This document shows positions 46,751 to 55,445 of a DNA stretch of 64,000 bases, one piece after another; the first letter of the stretch is position 1, and every line of letters starts with the position of its first letter. The DNA comes from Aeromicrobium flavum (GTDB lineage: Bacteria > Actinomycetota > Actinomycetes > Propionibacteriales > Nocardioidaceae): contig NZ_BJZQ01000002.1 of assembly GCF_007992115.1 (NCBI RefSeq), forward strand, positions 186,001 through 250,000, read 5' to 3'. Under the pieces are notes generated by a model that worked only from the letters and a program-made list of their open reading frames with translations, was not told where the DNA came from and ran no database searches. A program made the position numbers and the translations under genes.

Positions 46751-48360
46751 CGAGCCTGCTGGACCAACTGGTCCTCGCCCCCGTGATCCTGCCGCTGCTC
46801 GGCGCCGGCCTGTGCCTGGCCTTCGGCCGGTTCGCCTCCGCCCAGCGCGTCATCAGCATCATCACGCTCGTCGCGGTGGTGGCCTCGGCCAGCGTCCTGC
46901 TGGTGCGCGCCGACCGGCACGGGCCGCAGTCGTTCAATGTCGGCGGCTGGCCGGCCGAGATCGGCATCAGCCTCGTGGCCGACCGGCTGAGCTCGCTGCT
47001 GCTGCTGATCTCGACGATCGTCACCTTGTGCGTGCTGCTGTACTCGGTGGGCCAGGGCATCGTCGAGTTCGGTCGCGACGCACCACTGTCGGTGTTCTAC
47101 CCGACGTTCCTGGTGCTGAGCGCCGGCGTCTCCAACGCCTTCCTCTCGGCCGACCTGTTCAACCTGTTCGTCGGGTTCGAGATCCTGCTGGCGTCCTCCT
47201 ACGTGCTGATCACCCTCGGCGGCACCGAGGCCCGCGTGCGGTCGGGGACGATCTACATCATCGTCAGCCTCGCGTCCTCGGCGCTGTTCCTGATCTCGGT
47301 CGCGTGCGTCTACGCCGCCACCGGCACCGTGAATTTCGCCCAGCTCGCGCTGCGCATGCCCGAACTCTCCAGTCCCGTCGCGACCATGCTGCAGTTGATG
47401 CTGCTGCTGACCTTCGCGGTCAAGGCCGCGGTGTTCCCGCTGTCGGCGTGGCTGCCCGACTCCTACCCCACCGCGCCCGCGCCGGTCACGGCCGTGTTCG
47501 CGGGCCTGCTGACGAAGGTCGGCATCTACGCGATGCTGCGCACGCAGACCCTGCTGTTCCCTACCCACGAGCTGCGGACGCTGCTGCTGTGGGCGTCGAT
47601 CCTGACGATGGTGGTCGGCATCATGGGCGCCGTCGCGCAGTCAGACATCAAGCGTGTCCTGTCCTTCACGCTGGTCAGCCACATCGGCTTCATGCTGTTC
47701 GGCATCGCACTGGCCAGCGACCTGGGCATGACCGGCGCGATCTTCTACATCGTCCACCACATCACCGTCCAGACCACCTTGTTCCTCGTGGCCGGCCTGG
47801 TCGAGTACCGCTCCGGCACCACCAATCTCGACCGACTGGGCGGCCTCGCCCGGCACGCCCCCGTGCTCGCGGTGATGTTCTTCGTCCCGGCGATGAACCT
47901 CGCCGGCATCCCACCCTTCTCGGGATTCCTGGGCAAGCTCGCGCTGATCGAGGCGGGCGTCGAGGCCGGCGACTGGCTGGCGCTGGTCGGCGTCGGCGCC
48001 GCGGTGGCGACGAGCCTGCTGACGCTCTACGCGGTCGTCAAGATCTGGAACCGTGCCTTCTGGCAGCCGATGGCCGACCCCGAGGACGAGACCCCCGTGC
48101 CCTTCGACCCGCTGGTCATGGGTGGCTCGCTGCACGGCCGCAGCAGCGTCGGCACGGCCACCCAGCGCGAGACCACGTGGAAAGAGGACACCGAGGGCGA
48201 GCGCCTGCCGCTGCGGATGGCGATGCCCACCATCGCCCTGGGCCTGGTCACCGTCGCCCTGACCGTCTTCGGCGCCCCCCTGTTCTCGGTGGCCGACCGT
48301 GCCGCCGACGAGCTGCACGAGCGCACCCCGTACATCGAGGCGGTGCTGGGCGATGGCTGA
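46747..48360 (+). CDS. mrpD: Na+/H+ antiporter subunit MrpD
   Basis: The 537-residue paralogue of the MrpA channel domain and of NuoL/M/N has about fourteen helices. It contains FVGFEILLASSYVLI, the conserved Glu, Lys and Pro pattern of the TFAVKAAVFPLSAWLPDSYP region, and the SDIKRVLSFTLVSHIG repeat. The C terminus is charged. It is coupled to mrpC (ATGA overlap). Confidence 0.95.
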   Translation: MTSLLDQLVLAPVILPLLGAGLCLAFGRFASAQRVISIITLVAVVASASVLLVRADRHGPQSFNVGGWPAEIGISLVADRLSSLLLLISTIVTLCVLLYSVGQGIVEFGRDAPLSVFYPTFLVLSAGVSNAFLSADLFNLFVGFEILLASSYVLITLGGTEARVRSGTIYIIVSLASSALFLISVACVYAATGTVNFAQLALRMPELSSPVATMLQLMLLLTFAVKAAVFPLSAWLPDSYPTAPAPVTAVFAGLLTKVGIYAMLRTQTLLFPTHELRTLLLWASILTMVVGIMGAVAQSDIKRVLSFTLVSHIGFMLFGIALASDLGMTGAIFYIVHHITVQTTLFLVAGLVEYRSGTTNLDRLGGLARHAPVLAVMFFVPAMNLAGIPPFSGFLGKLALIEAGVEAGDWLALVGVGAAVATSLLTLYAVVKIWNRAFWQPMADPEDETPVPFDPLVMGGSLHGRSSVGTATQRETTWKEDTEGERLPLRMAMPTIALGLVTVALTVFGAPLFSVADRAADELHERTPYIEAVLGDG

Positions 48361-48910
48361 TCGCGTCCGCGGCCTGCGGGTGTGGCACCTGCCCGTGATC
48401 GCCTGGCTGACCCTCGTGTGGCTGCTGCTCTGGGGCGCGGTCACGCCGATCAACGTCGTCGGCGGCCTTCTGGTCAGCGCCGTGATCGTCATGGTCTTCC
48501 CCTTCCCGCGGGTGTCCGTCGAGGGCACGCTCCGGCCCTGGCCCACCGTGGTCCTGCTCAGCCGCTTCCTCGCCGACCTGGCGGTCGCGAGCTTCACCGT
48601 GGCCTGGCTCGCGATCCGGCCCGCGGCCCCGCCGCCGAGCGCGGTGCTGCAGATCGACCTGGTCAGCGGCTCCGAGCTGCGCCAGACCCTGACCGGCGAG
48701 CTGATCTCGCTGGTGCCCGGATCGTTGCTGATCGAGCTCGACTCCGAGGGCCGGCGGATGTGGCTGCACGTGCTCGACGCGGCGACGCCCGAGAAGGTGG
48801 CCGGAGCGCGGCGCAAGGCCCGTCTGCAGGAGCACCGCCTGCTCCGGGCCATCGGCACCGACGCCGAGATCAACGACAGCGAACGCCGCCTCCGGGAGGA
48901 CGCCTCATGA
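48353..48910 (+). CDS. mrpE: Na+/H+ antiporter subunit MrpE
   Basis: The 185-residue subunit has two or three N-terminal helices (PVIAWLTLVWLLLWGAVTP) and a cytoplasmic part with VLQIDLVSGSELRQTLTGELISLVPGSLLIEL, the family core. It overlaps mrpD by eight bases and mrpF by four. In other Mrp systems MrpE is needed for full activity but is less conserved. Confidence 0.92.
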   Translation: MADRVRGLRVWHLPVIAWLTLVWLLLWGAVTPINVVGGLLVSAVIVMVFPFPRVSVEGTLRPWPTVVLLSRFLADLAVASFTVAWLAIRPAAPPPSAVLQIDLVSGSELRQTLTGELISLVPGSLLIELDSEGRRMWLHVLDAATPEKVAGARRKARLQEHRLLRAIGTDAEINDSERRLREDAS

Positions 48911-49182
48911 TCGTCGTGGCCATCATCTGCGCCGTGTTCCTCGGCCTGACCGGGCTGCTGTGCCTGGTGCGCATCGTGCGCGGCCCCACGATGCTCGACC
49001 GCACCGTGGCGGCCGACGTCTTCGTCGCCGCGTGCGTCGGGGCCATCGGCGTCGAGGCGGCGGTGGGGCGCCACAACACCACGCTGCCGATCCTGGTGGC
49101 CCTGGCGCTCGTCGCGTTCCTGGGGTCGGTCAGCATCGCCCGCTACGCCGCGTCGCAGTCCACGGGAGGGTCGCCCTCATGA
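48907..49182 (+). CDS. mrpF: Na+/H+ antiporter subunit MrpF
   Basis: The 91-residue three-helix subunit has the conserved RIVRGPTMLDRTVAADVF stretch. It overlaps both neighbours by four bases (ATGA). The order F then G is the standard order. Confidence 0.92.
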   Translation: MIVVAIICAVFLGLTGLLCLVRIVRGPTMLDRTVAADVFVAACVGAIGVEAAVGRHNTTLPILVALALVAFLGSVSIARYAASQSTGGSPS

Positions 49183-49508
49183 GCTGGAGCACCATCGCCG
49201 ACGTCCTGTCCGGGGCGCTGCTCATCCTGGGCGCGGCCTTCGCGTTCGTCGCCGCCGTGGGCGTCGTGCGGTTCCCCGACGTGCTCACCCGCATGCACGC
49301 GGCCACGAAGCCGCAGACGTTCGGCCTGCTGCTGATCCTGGCCGGCCTGGCGCTGCGCAGTGACAGCGTCGGCGACCTGACCCTGGTGGCGGTCGTCGCG
49401 CTCTTCCAGCTGCTGACGGCGCCCGTCTCGGCCCACATGGTGGCCCGGGCGTCGTTCCGTGCCGGCCAGGTCGACCGCAAGGCGCTCGTCGTCGACGAGG
49501 GCGACTGA
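49179..49508 (+). CDS. mrpG: Na+/H+ antiporter subunit MrpG
   Basis: The 109-residue three-helix subunit shows VGVVRFPDVLTRMHAATKPQTFG, the MrpG signature. It is the last gene of the operon; the stop is ten bases from the stop of xth, which converges on it. The six coupled genes are expected to be made in fixed ratio for one complex. Confidence 0.93.
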   Translation: MSWSTIADVLSGALLILGAAFAFVAAVGVVRFPDVLTRMHAATKPQTFGLLLILAGLALRSDSVGDLTLVAVVALFQLLTAPVSAHMVARASFRAGQVDRKALVVDEGD

Positions 49509-49518
49509 CCGTCCGGCC

Positions 49519-50307
49519 TCAGTCGGCCAGGTCGACGACCACCGGGGCGTGGTCGCTGGCGCCCTTGCCCTTGCGCTCCTCGCGGTCGATCCACGCGCCC
49601 TCGACCCGCTCGGCGAGCGCCGGCGAGCCCAGCACGAAGTCGATGCGCATGCCCTTCTTCTTGGGGAAGCTCAGCTGCGTGTAGTCCCAGTAGGTGTAGA
49701 CGCCCGGGCCCGGCGTGTGCGGACGGACCACGTCGCTGAACCCGGCGTCGACGATCGCCCGGAAGGCGGCGCGCTCGGGCTCGGAGACGTGCGTGCGCCC
49801 CTCGAAGACCGCCATGTCCCACACGTCGTCGTCCTGCGGCGCGATGTTCCAGTCGCCGGTGAGCGCGATCGGCAGGTCGGGGTTCTTCGCGAGCCACTGC
49901 TCGCCGGCCGAGCGCAGGCGCGCCAGCCAGTCGAGCTTGTACTGGTAGTGCGCGTGGTCGAGGTCGCGACCGTTGGGCACGTACAGGCTCCACATCCGCA
50001 CGCCACCGCAGGTCGCGCCGATCGCGCGCGGCTCGAGGACGTCGTCGAACAGGGGCTGGTCGACGCCGAACGAGCGCTCGACGTCCTCGAGGCCGACGCG
50101 CGAGAGGATCGCGACGCCGTTCCACTGGTTGATGCCCACGTGCGCGTACTCGTAGCCCAGCGCCGTGAGCTCAAGCGCCGGGAACTGGTCCTCACGGCAC
50201 TTGGTCTCCTGGATCGCCAGGACGTCGACGTCGTGGCGATCGACCCACGAGGCGACCCGGTCGATGCGGCTGCGGATGGAGTTGACGTTCCACGTCGCGA
50301 TGCGCAT
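49519..50307 (-). CDS. xth: Exodeoxyribonuclease III
   Basis: This AP endonuclease and 3' exonuclease acts in base-excision repair. The 262-residue protein has the metal Glu in IQETKCRED, the LYVPNGRD segment, the catalytic Asp-Asn in GDWNIAPQD and the C-terminal SDHAPVVVDL. The ATG at 50307 shares a base with the stop of the methyltransferase gene upstream (TGATG), so it is in the operon of the 10-methyl fatty acid genes. Confidence 0.94.
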   Translation of the reverse strand: MRIATWNVNSIRSRIDRVASWVDRHDVDVLAIQETKCREDQFPALELTALGYEYAHVGINQWNGVAILSRVGLEDVERSFGVDQPLFDDVLEPRAIGATCGGVRMWSLYVPNGRDLDHAHYQYKLDWLARLRSAGEQWLAKNPDLPIALTGDWNIAPQDDDVWDMAVFEGRTHVSEPERAAFRAIVDAGFSDVVRPHTPGPGVYTYWDYTQLSFPKKKGMRIDFVLGSPALAERVEGAWIDREERKGKGASDHAPVVVDLAD

Positions 50308-51590
50308 CAGAAGTCGACCCGCAACGGGTAGGAGGACGTGCCGTCGGCGGCGGTGTTGACGCCCAGGACGTGGTGCAACTGGATCTCGTTTCGCTCGAAC
50401 GCCAGGCGGGACCCGGCCATGTAGATTCCCCACACCTTCGCACGGCCCTCCGACACCTCGTCGAGCGCCTCGTCCCAGTGGTCGACGAGGTTCTGGCACC
50501 AGGCCGCGAGGGTGAGGGCGTAGTGCTCACGCAGGTCCTCGGCGTGGCGGATCTCGAAGCCCGCGTCCTGCATGGCGACGGCGATCGTGCCCACTCCGGC
50601 CAGCTCGCCGTCGGGGAACACGTAGCGGTCGATGAACTGACCGGCCATCGCCTTGCCCCGGTTGTCACGGCGGGTGATGCAGTGGTTGAGCATCCGTCCG
50701 CCGACCTTGACCTTGCTGCGCGCGAAGGCGAAGTAGTCGCCGTAGTTGCGCACCCCGATGTGCTCGGTCATGCCGATCGAGCTGATCGCGTCGAAGTCGG
50801 TCTCGGTGACGTCGCGGTAGTCGCTGAAGCGCACCTCGGCCCGGCCGGAGAGCCCCTGTCGCTCGATCTCGGCCTGCGCCCAGCCCGCCTGCGCCCGCGA
50901 CAGGGTGACCCCCAGCGCGCGGACGCCGTAGTGCTCGGCCGCGTGCCGCACCATGCCGCCCCAGCCGCACCCCATGTCGAGCAGGCGGTCGCCGGACTTC
51001 AGGTCGAGCTTGCGGCACACCAGGTCGTACTTCTCGGCCTGCGCCTCCTCGAGGCTGGTGTCGGGCTTGGGGAAGACGGCGCACGTGTAGGTCATGGACG
51101 GTCCGAGGACGAGCTCGTAGAAGCGGTTGGAGACGTCGTAGTGGTGCTCGATGACCTCGGCGTCGCGCTCCTTGGTGTGCCGCAGCCCCTCGAGGGCGCG
51201 CCGCCACTTGGGCAGGTGCTCCTCCGACGGCGGCGCCGGGGGCTTGAGGTTGCCCAGACCGAGGCTGCGGACGATCTGCACCAGCTCGGGCCCCGAGGGC
51301 ACGCGGAACCGGAGCCGGCTCATGAGCGCGTGCATCACGTCGTAGGGGTCGCCCGGATGGACGCCGTCGATCTCGAGGTCGCCCGACACGTAGGCCCGCG
51401 CGAAGCCGAGGTCGCCGGGCGCCGTGAGGAGGTAGGCCAGTCCGCGTTCGTTGAGCAGGCGCAGCCGGATCCGCGAGTCCTGCGGCCCGAGCGTGCTGCC
51501 GTCGAAGGCCTCGAAGGCGATGGGCATGCCGTCGCGCAGGAGCCGCTCGAAGGCCTCCGCGATCGTGAGTCGGGTCTCGGACGTGCTCAT
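50307..51590 (-). CDS. tmsB: SAM-dependent fatty acid methyltransferase, 10-methylene step (TmsB/BfaB-like)
   Basis: The 427-residue protein is a cyclopropane-fatty-acid-synthase family methyltransferase with an extra N-terminal domain of about 150 residues. The SAM site is in LLDMGCGWGGMVRHAA, and VIEHHYDVSNRFYELVLG, SSIGMTEHIGVRNY and CITRRDNRGKAM follow. Beside a FAD-binding reductase the gene matches the known actinobacterial pair that makes 10-methyl-stearic (tuberculostearic) acid: TmsB methylates oleoyl phospholipid to the 10-methylene form. Its ATG overlaps the reductase stop (ATGA). A plain cyclopropane synthase is the alternative. Confidence 0.85.
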   Translation of the reverse strand: MSTSETRLTIAEAFERLLRDGMPIAFEAFDGSTLGPQDSRIRLRLLNERGLAYLLTAPGDLGFARAYVSGDLEIDGVHPGDPYDVMHALMSRLRFRVPSGPELVQIVRSLGLGNLKPPAPPSEEHLPKWRRALEGLRHTKERDAEVIEHHYDVSNRFYELVLGPSMTYTCAVFPKPDTSLEEAQAEKYDLVCRKLDLKSGDRLLDMGCGWGGMVRHAAEHYGVRALGVTLSRAQAGWAQAEIERQGLSGRAEVRFSDYRDVTETDFDAISSIGMTEHIGVRNYGDYFAFARSKVKVGGRMLNHCITRRDNRGKAMAGQFIDRYVFPDGELAGVGTIAVAMQDAGFEIRHAEDLREHYALTLAAWCQNLVDHWDEALDEVSEGRAKVWGIYMAGSRLAFERNEIQLHHVLGVNTAADGTSSYPLRVDF

Positions 51591-52945
51591 GAGTTCCTCA
51601 CCGCCTTGTCGTGGAGGGTGGTCAGTCGGGACTGCGGGTCGTACTGCTCGCGCACCCGGTCGAGGCCGGCGGTGCCGTAGAGCCGGTCGAAGGTGGCGCG
51701 GTCGTAGAACGCCTCGGAGTACAGCGACTTGTGACCGCCGAGCCGGTGCACCTCGGCCTCGATCCGTCGGTTGACGGTTCCGGGCTCGGTGCCCTCGGGG
51801 ACGACGACCGTGCCCCAGAAGCCGACGTTGACGTAGACCTCGCCGGGCGTCAGCGGATAGGTGGGCCACGCGCGCGTCGTGCGCAGGGGGCACAGCCAGA
51901 CGGGCCGCATGCCGATCTCGCGATCGAACCAGGCGAGGAAGTCGTCGAGACGCTCGAGCGGCACCTCGATGTCCTGGATCACCCGCTCGCGCCCGGGGAC
52001 GTGCTTGATCCGGTCGAGCACGCGACTGACGCCGACGACGGAGTCGAGGGAGACGAGCCGGTGGTAGACGTCGCTGCGTCGCCACCGCCGCGGCCAGACC
52101 CGGCGGACGACCGGGTGCTGGGCCCCGAACGCGCCGGAGCACCAGAACCAGTCGGTGTCCCAGCGCCAGAGGTAGTCGTGGACGGTCAGGACGTCCTCCT
52201 GGCGCGCGCGGATCGAGCGGTAGTAGACGTCCTGCCCGGCGTAGTCGCTCGTGGGCAGAGCGGTGTCGACGAACTGCGCGAGCGTCAGGTACACCTCGTC
52301 GGGGCTGAAGGCGGTGCCGTCCACCGCGTCGACGGTGGTGCCGTCCCACCGCCCCGCGTCGGCGATCTCGGCGACGGCCTTGGCGGCGTCGGCGGCCCCG
52401 GCGAACCGCACGTGGCGCAGCCGGACCTGCCGCGGCGCCGGCTGCAGCGAGATCCTGAGCCGCACGGCGTACCCGAGGCTGCCGTAGGAGTTGGGGAACG
52501 CCGCGAACAGCTCGGCGTGCTCGTTGTCGGGGGTGGCCATGACGAGGTCGCCCGAGCCGGTCAGCACGTCCATCTCGAGGACGGCCTCGTGCGGCAGGCC
52601 GAGCCGCAAGGACGTCGACTCGATGCCCAGGCCCGTGACGGCGCCACCGAGGGTGATCGTGCGCAGCTGCGGCACGACCGTCGGCATGAGGCCGTGGGCG
52701 AGCGTCTCGTCGACCAGCCGCTCGTAGGTGCACATGCCCTGCACGTCGGCGGTGTGGCCGACGGGATCGATCGCGATGACCCCGTCGAGCCCGGAGACGT
52801 CGAGGCCCGCGCCGGCGGCCCGCGCGCGGGGACGGAAGAGGTTGGAGGTGCGCTTGGCGAGCCTCACGGGCTGCCCGGACGGCAGCGCGTCCCACGAGGC
52901 GCGGAGGGCAGCCACGGCGCGCGTGTGCTGACCCCACCCCTGCAT
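51587..52945 (-). CDS. tmsA: FAD-binding reductase for 10-methylene fatty acids (TmsA/BfaA-like)
   Basis: The 452-residue protein has a PCMH-type FAD-binding domain (VGHTADVQGMCTYERLVD, PTVVPQLRTITLGGAVTGLG) and a C-terminal domain like the DHCR24 sterol reductase group. It probably reduces the 10-methylene group produced by TmsB to the saturated 10-methyl branch with NADPH. It is the first gene of the unit: TAGCCT lies seven bases before the ATG (leaderless), inside the end of the pirin gene. The order tmsA-tmsB-xth is coupled. No tmsC is seen here. Confidence 0.85.
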   Translation of the reverse strand: MQGWGQHTRAVAALRASWDALPSGQPVRLAKRTSNLFRPRARAAGAGLDVSGLDGVIAIDPVGHTADVQGMCTYERLVDETLAHGLMPTVVPQLRTITLGGAVTGLGIESTSLRLGLPHEAVLEMDVLTGSGDLVMATPDNEHAELFAAFPNSYGSLGYAVRLRISLQPAPRQVRLRHVRFAGAADAAKAVAEIADAGRWDGTTVDAVDGTAFSPDEVYLTLAQFVDTALPTSDYAGQDVYYRSIRARQEDVLTVHDYLWRWDTDWFWCSGAFGAQHPVVRRVWPRRWRRSDVYHRLVSLDSVVGVSRVLDRIKHVPGRERVIQDIEVPLERLDDFLAWFDREIGMRPVWLCPLRTTRAWPTYPLTPGEVYVNVGFWGTVVVPEGTEPGTVNRRIEAEVHRLGGHKSLYSEAFYDRATFDRLYGTAGLDRVREQYDPQSRLTTLHDKAVRNS

Positions 52946-52952
52946 GTCTCGC

Positions 52953-52958
52953 AGGCTA
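52953..52958 (-). promoter_or_regulatory. -10 element of leaderless tmsA promoter
   Basis: On the minus strand TAGCCT is followed by seven bases and the ATG at 52945. It overlaps the last codons of the pirin gene. Confidence 0.45.
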
Positions 52959-53627
52959 TCGCTGCGGACCGACGAAGAACCAGACCAAGACCTCGGCGTC
53001 CCGCCCCCTGATCCGCAGGTCGGCCGCTCCCGTGATCTGGAGCTCGTCGCCCTCGCCCAGCGACTCGCCGTCGATCGTCACCGGACCGCGGGTGACGTGG
53101 ACCAGCGCGCCGTACTCCGCGGCGACCGTGAGGACGTCGTCCCCGCGCGGCCGCGCCACGACCAGCCGCGCGTCGGCGTGCACGGGCACCGTGTCGTGGA
53201 GACCGGGCCCGTCGGGAACGACGGCCGACGCGTACTCGGGCGCCTCCCCGTTCCGACTGCGGAGCATCATCTGCACGAAGCGCAGCGGCTCGGTGGCGCT
53301 CCCGTTGCGCTCGGCGTGGGTGACGCCCGCACCGGCGCTGAGCCGCTGGGCCACGCCCGCGCGGACCTCGCCGCGCTCGCCCGTGGAGTCCTCGTGCGCC
53401 AGCACGCCCTCGAGCACCCAGGTGACGATCTCGGCGTCGCTGTGGTGGTGCTCGTCGTACCCCGCCCCGGGCGCGAGCCGCTCCTCGTTGATCGCGACGA
53501 CCGGACCGAAACCGACGCGCTCGGGGTCGTAGTGCCGCCCGTAGGAGAACGCGTGGAACGTCTCGGTGCCGTCGGCGAGGGTGTGGAACCGGTCGGCGGC
53601 GCGGCGGACGACGCGCGGCTCAGGCAT
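52956..53627 (-). CDS. Pirin family protein
   Basis: The 223-residue bicupin has the pirin metal motif in APGAGYDEHHHSDAEIVTWV and the following LEGVLAHEDSTG; the third ligand region is ERNGSATEPLRFVQM. Pirins can act as quercetin dioxygenases or redox-sensing cofactors. The bacterial substrate is usually unknown. It overlaps the metallopeptidase gene upstream by eight bases, which suggests cotranscription. Confidence 0.86.
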   Translation of the reverse strand: MPEPRVVRRAADRFHTLADGTETFHAFSYGRHYDPERVGFGPVVAINEERLAPGAGYDEHHHSDAEIVTWVLEGVLAHEDSTGERGEVRAGVAQRLSAGAGVTHAERNGSATEPLRFVQMMLRSRNGEAPEYASAVVPDGPGLHDTVPVHADARLVVARPRGDDVLTVAAEYGALVHVTRGPVTIDGESLGEGDELQITGAADLRIRGRDAEVLVWFFVGPQR

Positions 53628-53970
53628 AGCCGAGCTCGTGCAGCCGGGCGTCGTCGATGCCGAAGAAGTGCGCGATCTCGTGCACGACGGTGATGCGGAC
53701 CTCCTCGACCACGTCCTCCTCGGTCTCGCAGATCGCCAGCGTGGGATTGCGGTAGACGAAGATGCGGTCGGGCACGACGCCGGCGTAGGTCGAGTCGCGC
53801 TCGGTCAGTGGGATGCCGTCGTAGAGCCCCAGCAGGTGCGGATCGTGCGAGGGTGCGTCGTCCTCGATGAACAGCACCACGTTGTCGAGCCGGTCGGCCA
53901 GCTCGCGGGGGACGTCGGCCAGCGCGGCGGTCACCAGTTCCTCGAACCGGTCGGGGTCGACGTCGATCAC
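53620..53970 (-). CDS. Small zinc metallopeptidase-like protein (zincin, HExxH)
   Basis: The 116-residue protein has the zinc-binding HEIAHFFGIDD motif near its end and an ERDSTYAGVVPDRIFVYRNP segment. This is the compact metallopeptidase family (PF06262-type) common in Actinobacteria. It has no signal peptide and probably acts in the cytoplasm; substrate unknown. The GTG start at 53970 is preceded by TAGACT at six bases. It is the first gene of the unit running toward pirin. Confidence 0.85.
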   Translation of the reverse strand: MIDVDPDRFEELVTAALADVPRELADRLDNVVLFIEDDAPSHDPHLLGLYDGIPLTERDSTYAGVVPDRIFVYRNPTLAICETEEDVVEEVRITVVHEIAHFFGIDDARLHELGYA

Positions 53971-53976
53971 GAGCCG

Positions 53977-53982
53977 AGTCTA
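53977..53982 (-). promoter_or_regulatory. -10 element of leaderless metallopeptidase promoter
   Basis: On the minus strand TAGACT is followed by six bases and the GTG at 53970. The long inverted repeat at 53996-54063 lies just upstream of it. Confidence 0.5.
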
Positions 53983-53995
53983 GGGCGGCGCGCGA

Positions 53996-54063
53996 AGCGC
54001 TGGGCGTGACGTTTCCAGGGTCGACACGCCGGTAGGCACCCCGCGAACGTCACTGCCAGCGCT
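53996..54063. repeat. Inverted repeat with 18-bp arms between metallopeptidase gene and tRNA-Glu
   Basis: AGCGCTGGGCGTGACGTT at 53996-54013 matches the reverse complement of AACGTCACTGCCAGCGCT at 54046-54063 in 16 of 18 positions. The 32-base loop contains a smaller GGGT...ACCC stem. It precedes the promoter of the metallopeptidase gene and the tRNA-Glu -10. The function is unknown. Confidence 0.65.
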
Positions 54064-54090
54064 GCGCTCAGGGACCGGGACGCGGTGCCC

Positions 54091-54096
54091 TATGCT
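54091..54096 (+). promoter_or_regulatory. -10 element of tRNA-Glu promoter
   Basis: TATGCT stands 14 bases before the tRNA 5' end. No clear -35 is visible, as the inverted repeat occupies that side. Confidence 0.4.
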
Positions 54097-54110
54097 GGTC
54101 TGGTTGTCCG

Positions 54111-54183
54111 GCCCCCTTCGTCTAGCGGCCTAGGACGCCGCCCTTTCAAGGCGGTAGCGCGGGTTCGAATCCCGTAGGGGGTA
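54111..54183 (+). tRNA. tRNA-Glu (anticodon TTC)
   Basis: GCCCCCT pairs with AGGGGGT (one G-U), the anticodon stem is around CTTTCAA, the T arm is GCGGG-TTCGAAT-CCCGT, and the discriminator is A. CCA is encoded at 54184-54186. Confidence 0.96.
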
Positions 54184-54226
54184 CCAACGCCGCACCCCGT
54201 CCCCGACAGAACCAGATCAGTTCCCC

Positions 54227-54835
54227 ATGCCCCAGAGAAGCCTTCCGCCCACCGCCGCGGTGGACGAGGAGAACCCTCGCCTGCACTGGGCGGCCATGTC
54301 GTTCACGATCCTGGTGATGATCGGCGCCGCCGTGGTGGGGCTGACCGCAAGCGACCACTTCACCCGCCTCACGATGGCCGCGAGCGTGATCGCCTGCATC
54401 GCACTGTGGCAGACCCTGCGCGATCCGGTGGTCCTGACCGGCCTGACGATCGTGGTCCTGGGTGCCGTCCTGGGCTGGGGACTGAACTTCTACGACCGCA
54501 TCTGGTGGTACGACGACTTCGCCCACTTCACGTTCTCGCTCGTCAGCACGACGGGCATCGCGCGCCTGGTGCTGCACCGCTACCGCGCCGACACCGCCGC
54601 GCTGCTGCTGGTCGCGCTGTGGCTCTCCTGGCTGGGCATCGGCTCGCTGTGGGAGATCGGCGAGTGGGCCTCGGACCAGCTGCAGTCGACGCACCATTCG
54701 CGCGGCTACGCCGACACGATGACCGACATGATCCTGAACTCCACCGGCTCCGCGCTCGGCATCTGGATCTACTGGCGCTGGCTGCGCACCCCGGTCGACG
54801 CGGCGAGCGTGCTCGCGGCCGACGCCCGCCGCTGA
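54227..54835 (+). CDS. Integral membrane protein, YjdF/DUF2238-like
   Basis: The 202-residue protein has about five hydrophobic helices and conserved charged motifs WYDDFAHFTFSL, SLWEIGEWASD and YADTMTDMILNSTGSALG inside or near them. These match the YjdF-type membrane family of unknown function. The Asp, Glu and His in helices may bind a metal or act in an enzyme. It stands alone after tRNA-Glu. Confidence 0.72.
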   Translation: MPQRSLPPTAAVDEENPRLHWAAMSFTILVMIGAAVVGLTASDHFTRLTMAASVIACIALWQTLRDPVVLTGLTIVVLGAVLGWGLNFYDRIWWYDDFAHFTFSLVSTTGIARLVLHRYRADTAALLLVALWLSWLGIGSLWEIGEWASDQLQSTHHSRGYADTMTDMILNSTGSALGIWIYWRWLRTPVDAASVLAADARR

Positions 54836-54913
54836 CCAGGGCGAGGGTCCGAGGCATCGACCCCGCCCCTCGCGTCGGCTACGTTCGGGGAGACCGACCT
54901 GCGAGAGGCACCG

Positions 54914-55387
54914 ATGAGCTTCGACACTCCCCGCGGAACGCGCGGCAGGAAGAGCACGAGCAATCCCCTGCTCCGGCTGGTCAACCGGGTCGTCGTGTGG
55001 CGCGCCCGCAAGACCGGGTCGGTGACGATGGGCCCCATGAAGGTCCTGGTCCTGAACACCACGGGCGCGAAGACGGGTGAGAAGCGCGAGACGCCGGTGG
55101 GCTGGTTCCCGGGCGAGAACGGGTCGTGGCTCGTCGTCGCCTCGGCCAACGGCGCCGTGCGGAACCCGGCCTGGTTCCACAACCTCGCCGCCCATCCCGA
55201 CGACGTCACGATCGAGGTCGACGGCCGCTCGGTGCCCGTCATGGCCGAGCAGCTGCACGGCGCCGAGCGCGAGGCCGCCCTGGCGTCGATCATCGCGTCG
55301 GCCCCGCAGTTCGCCGGCTACGAGCAGAAGACCGACCGCGCGATCCCCGTGGTGCGGCTGACCGAGAAGTCCGTCCCACGCGCCTGA
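54914..55387 (+). CDS. Deazaflavin (F420)-dependent nitroreductase family protein (Ddn-like)
   Basis: The 157-residue protein shows the Ddn family pattern LVLNTTGAKTGEKRETPVGW, then VVASANGAVRNPAWFHNLAAHPD, known to bind F420. Members reduce quinones or nitro compounds with F420H2, and mycobacterial Ddn activates pretomanid. GAGAGG precedes the ATG. F420 use fits an actinobacterial host. Confidence 0.9.
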   Translation: MSFDTPRGTRGRKSTSNPLLRLVNRVVVWRARKTGSVTMGPMKVLVLNTTGAKTGEKRETPVGWFPGENGSWLVVASANGAVRNPAWFHNLAAHPDDVTIEVDGRSVPVMAEQLHGAEREAALASIIASAPQFAGYEQKTDRAIPVVRLTEKSVPRA

Positions 55388-55445
55388 CGGGAGCATGGTC
55401 CCGCCCGTCCGGGGTACGCCACCGGCACAGCGATCGGAGGGCGAC

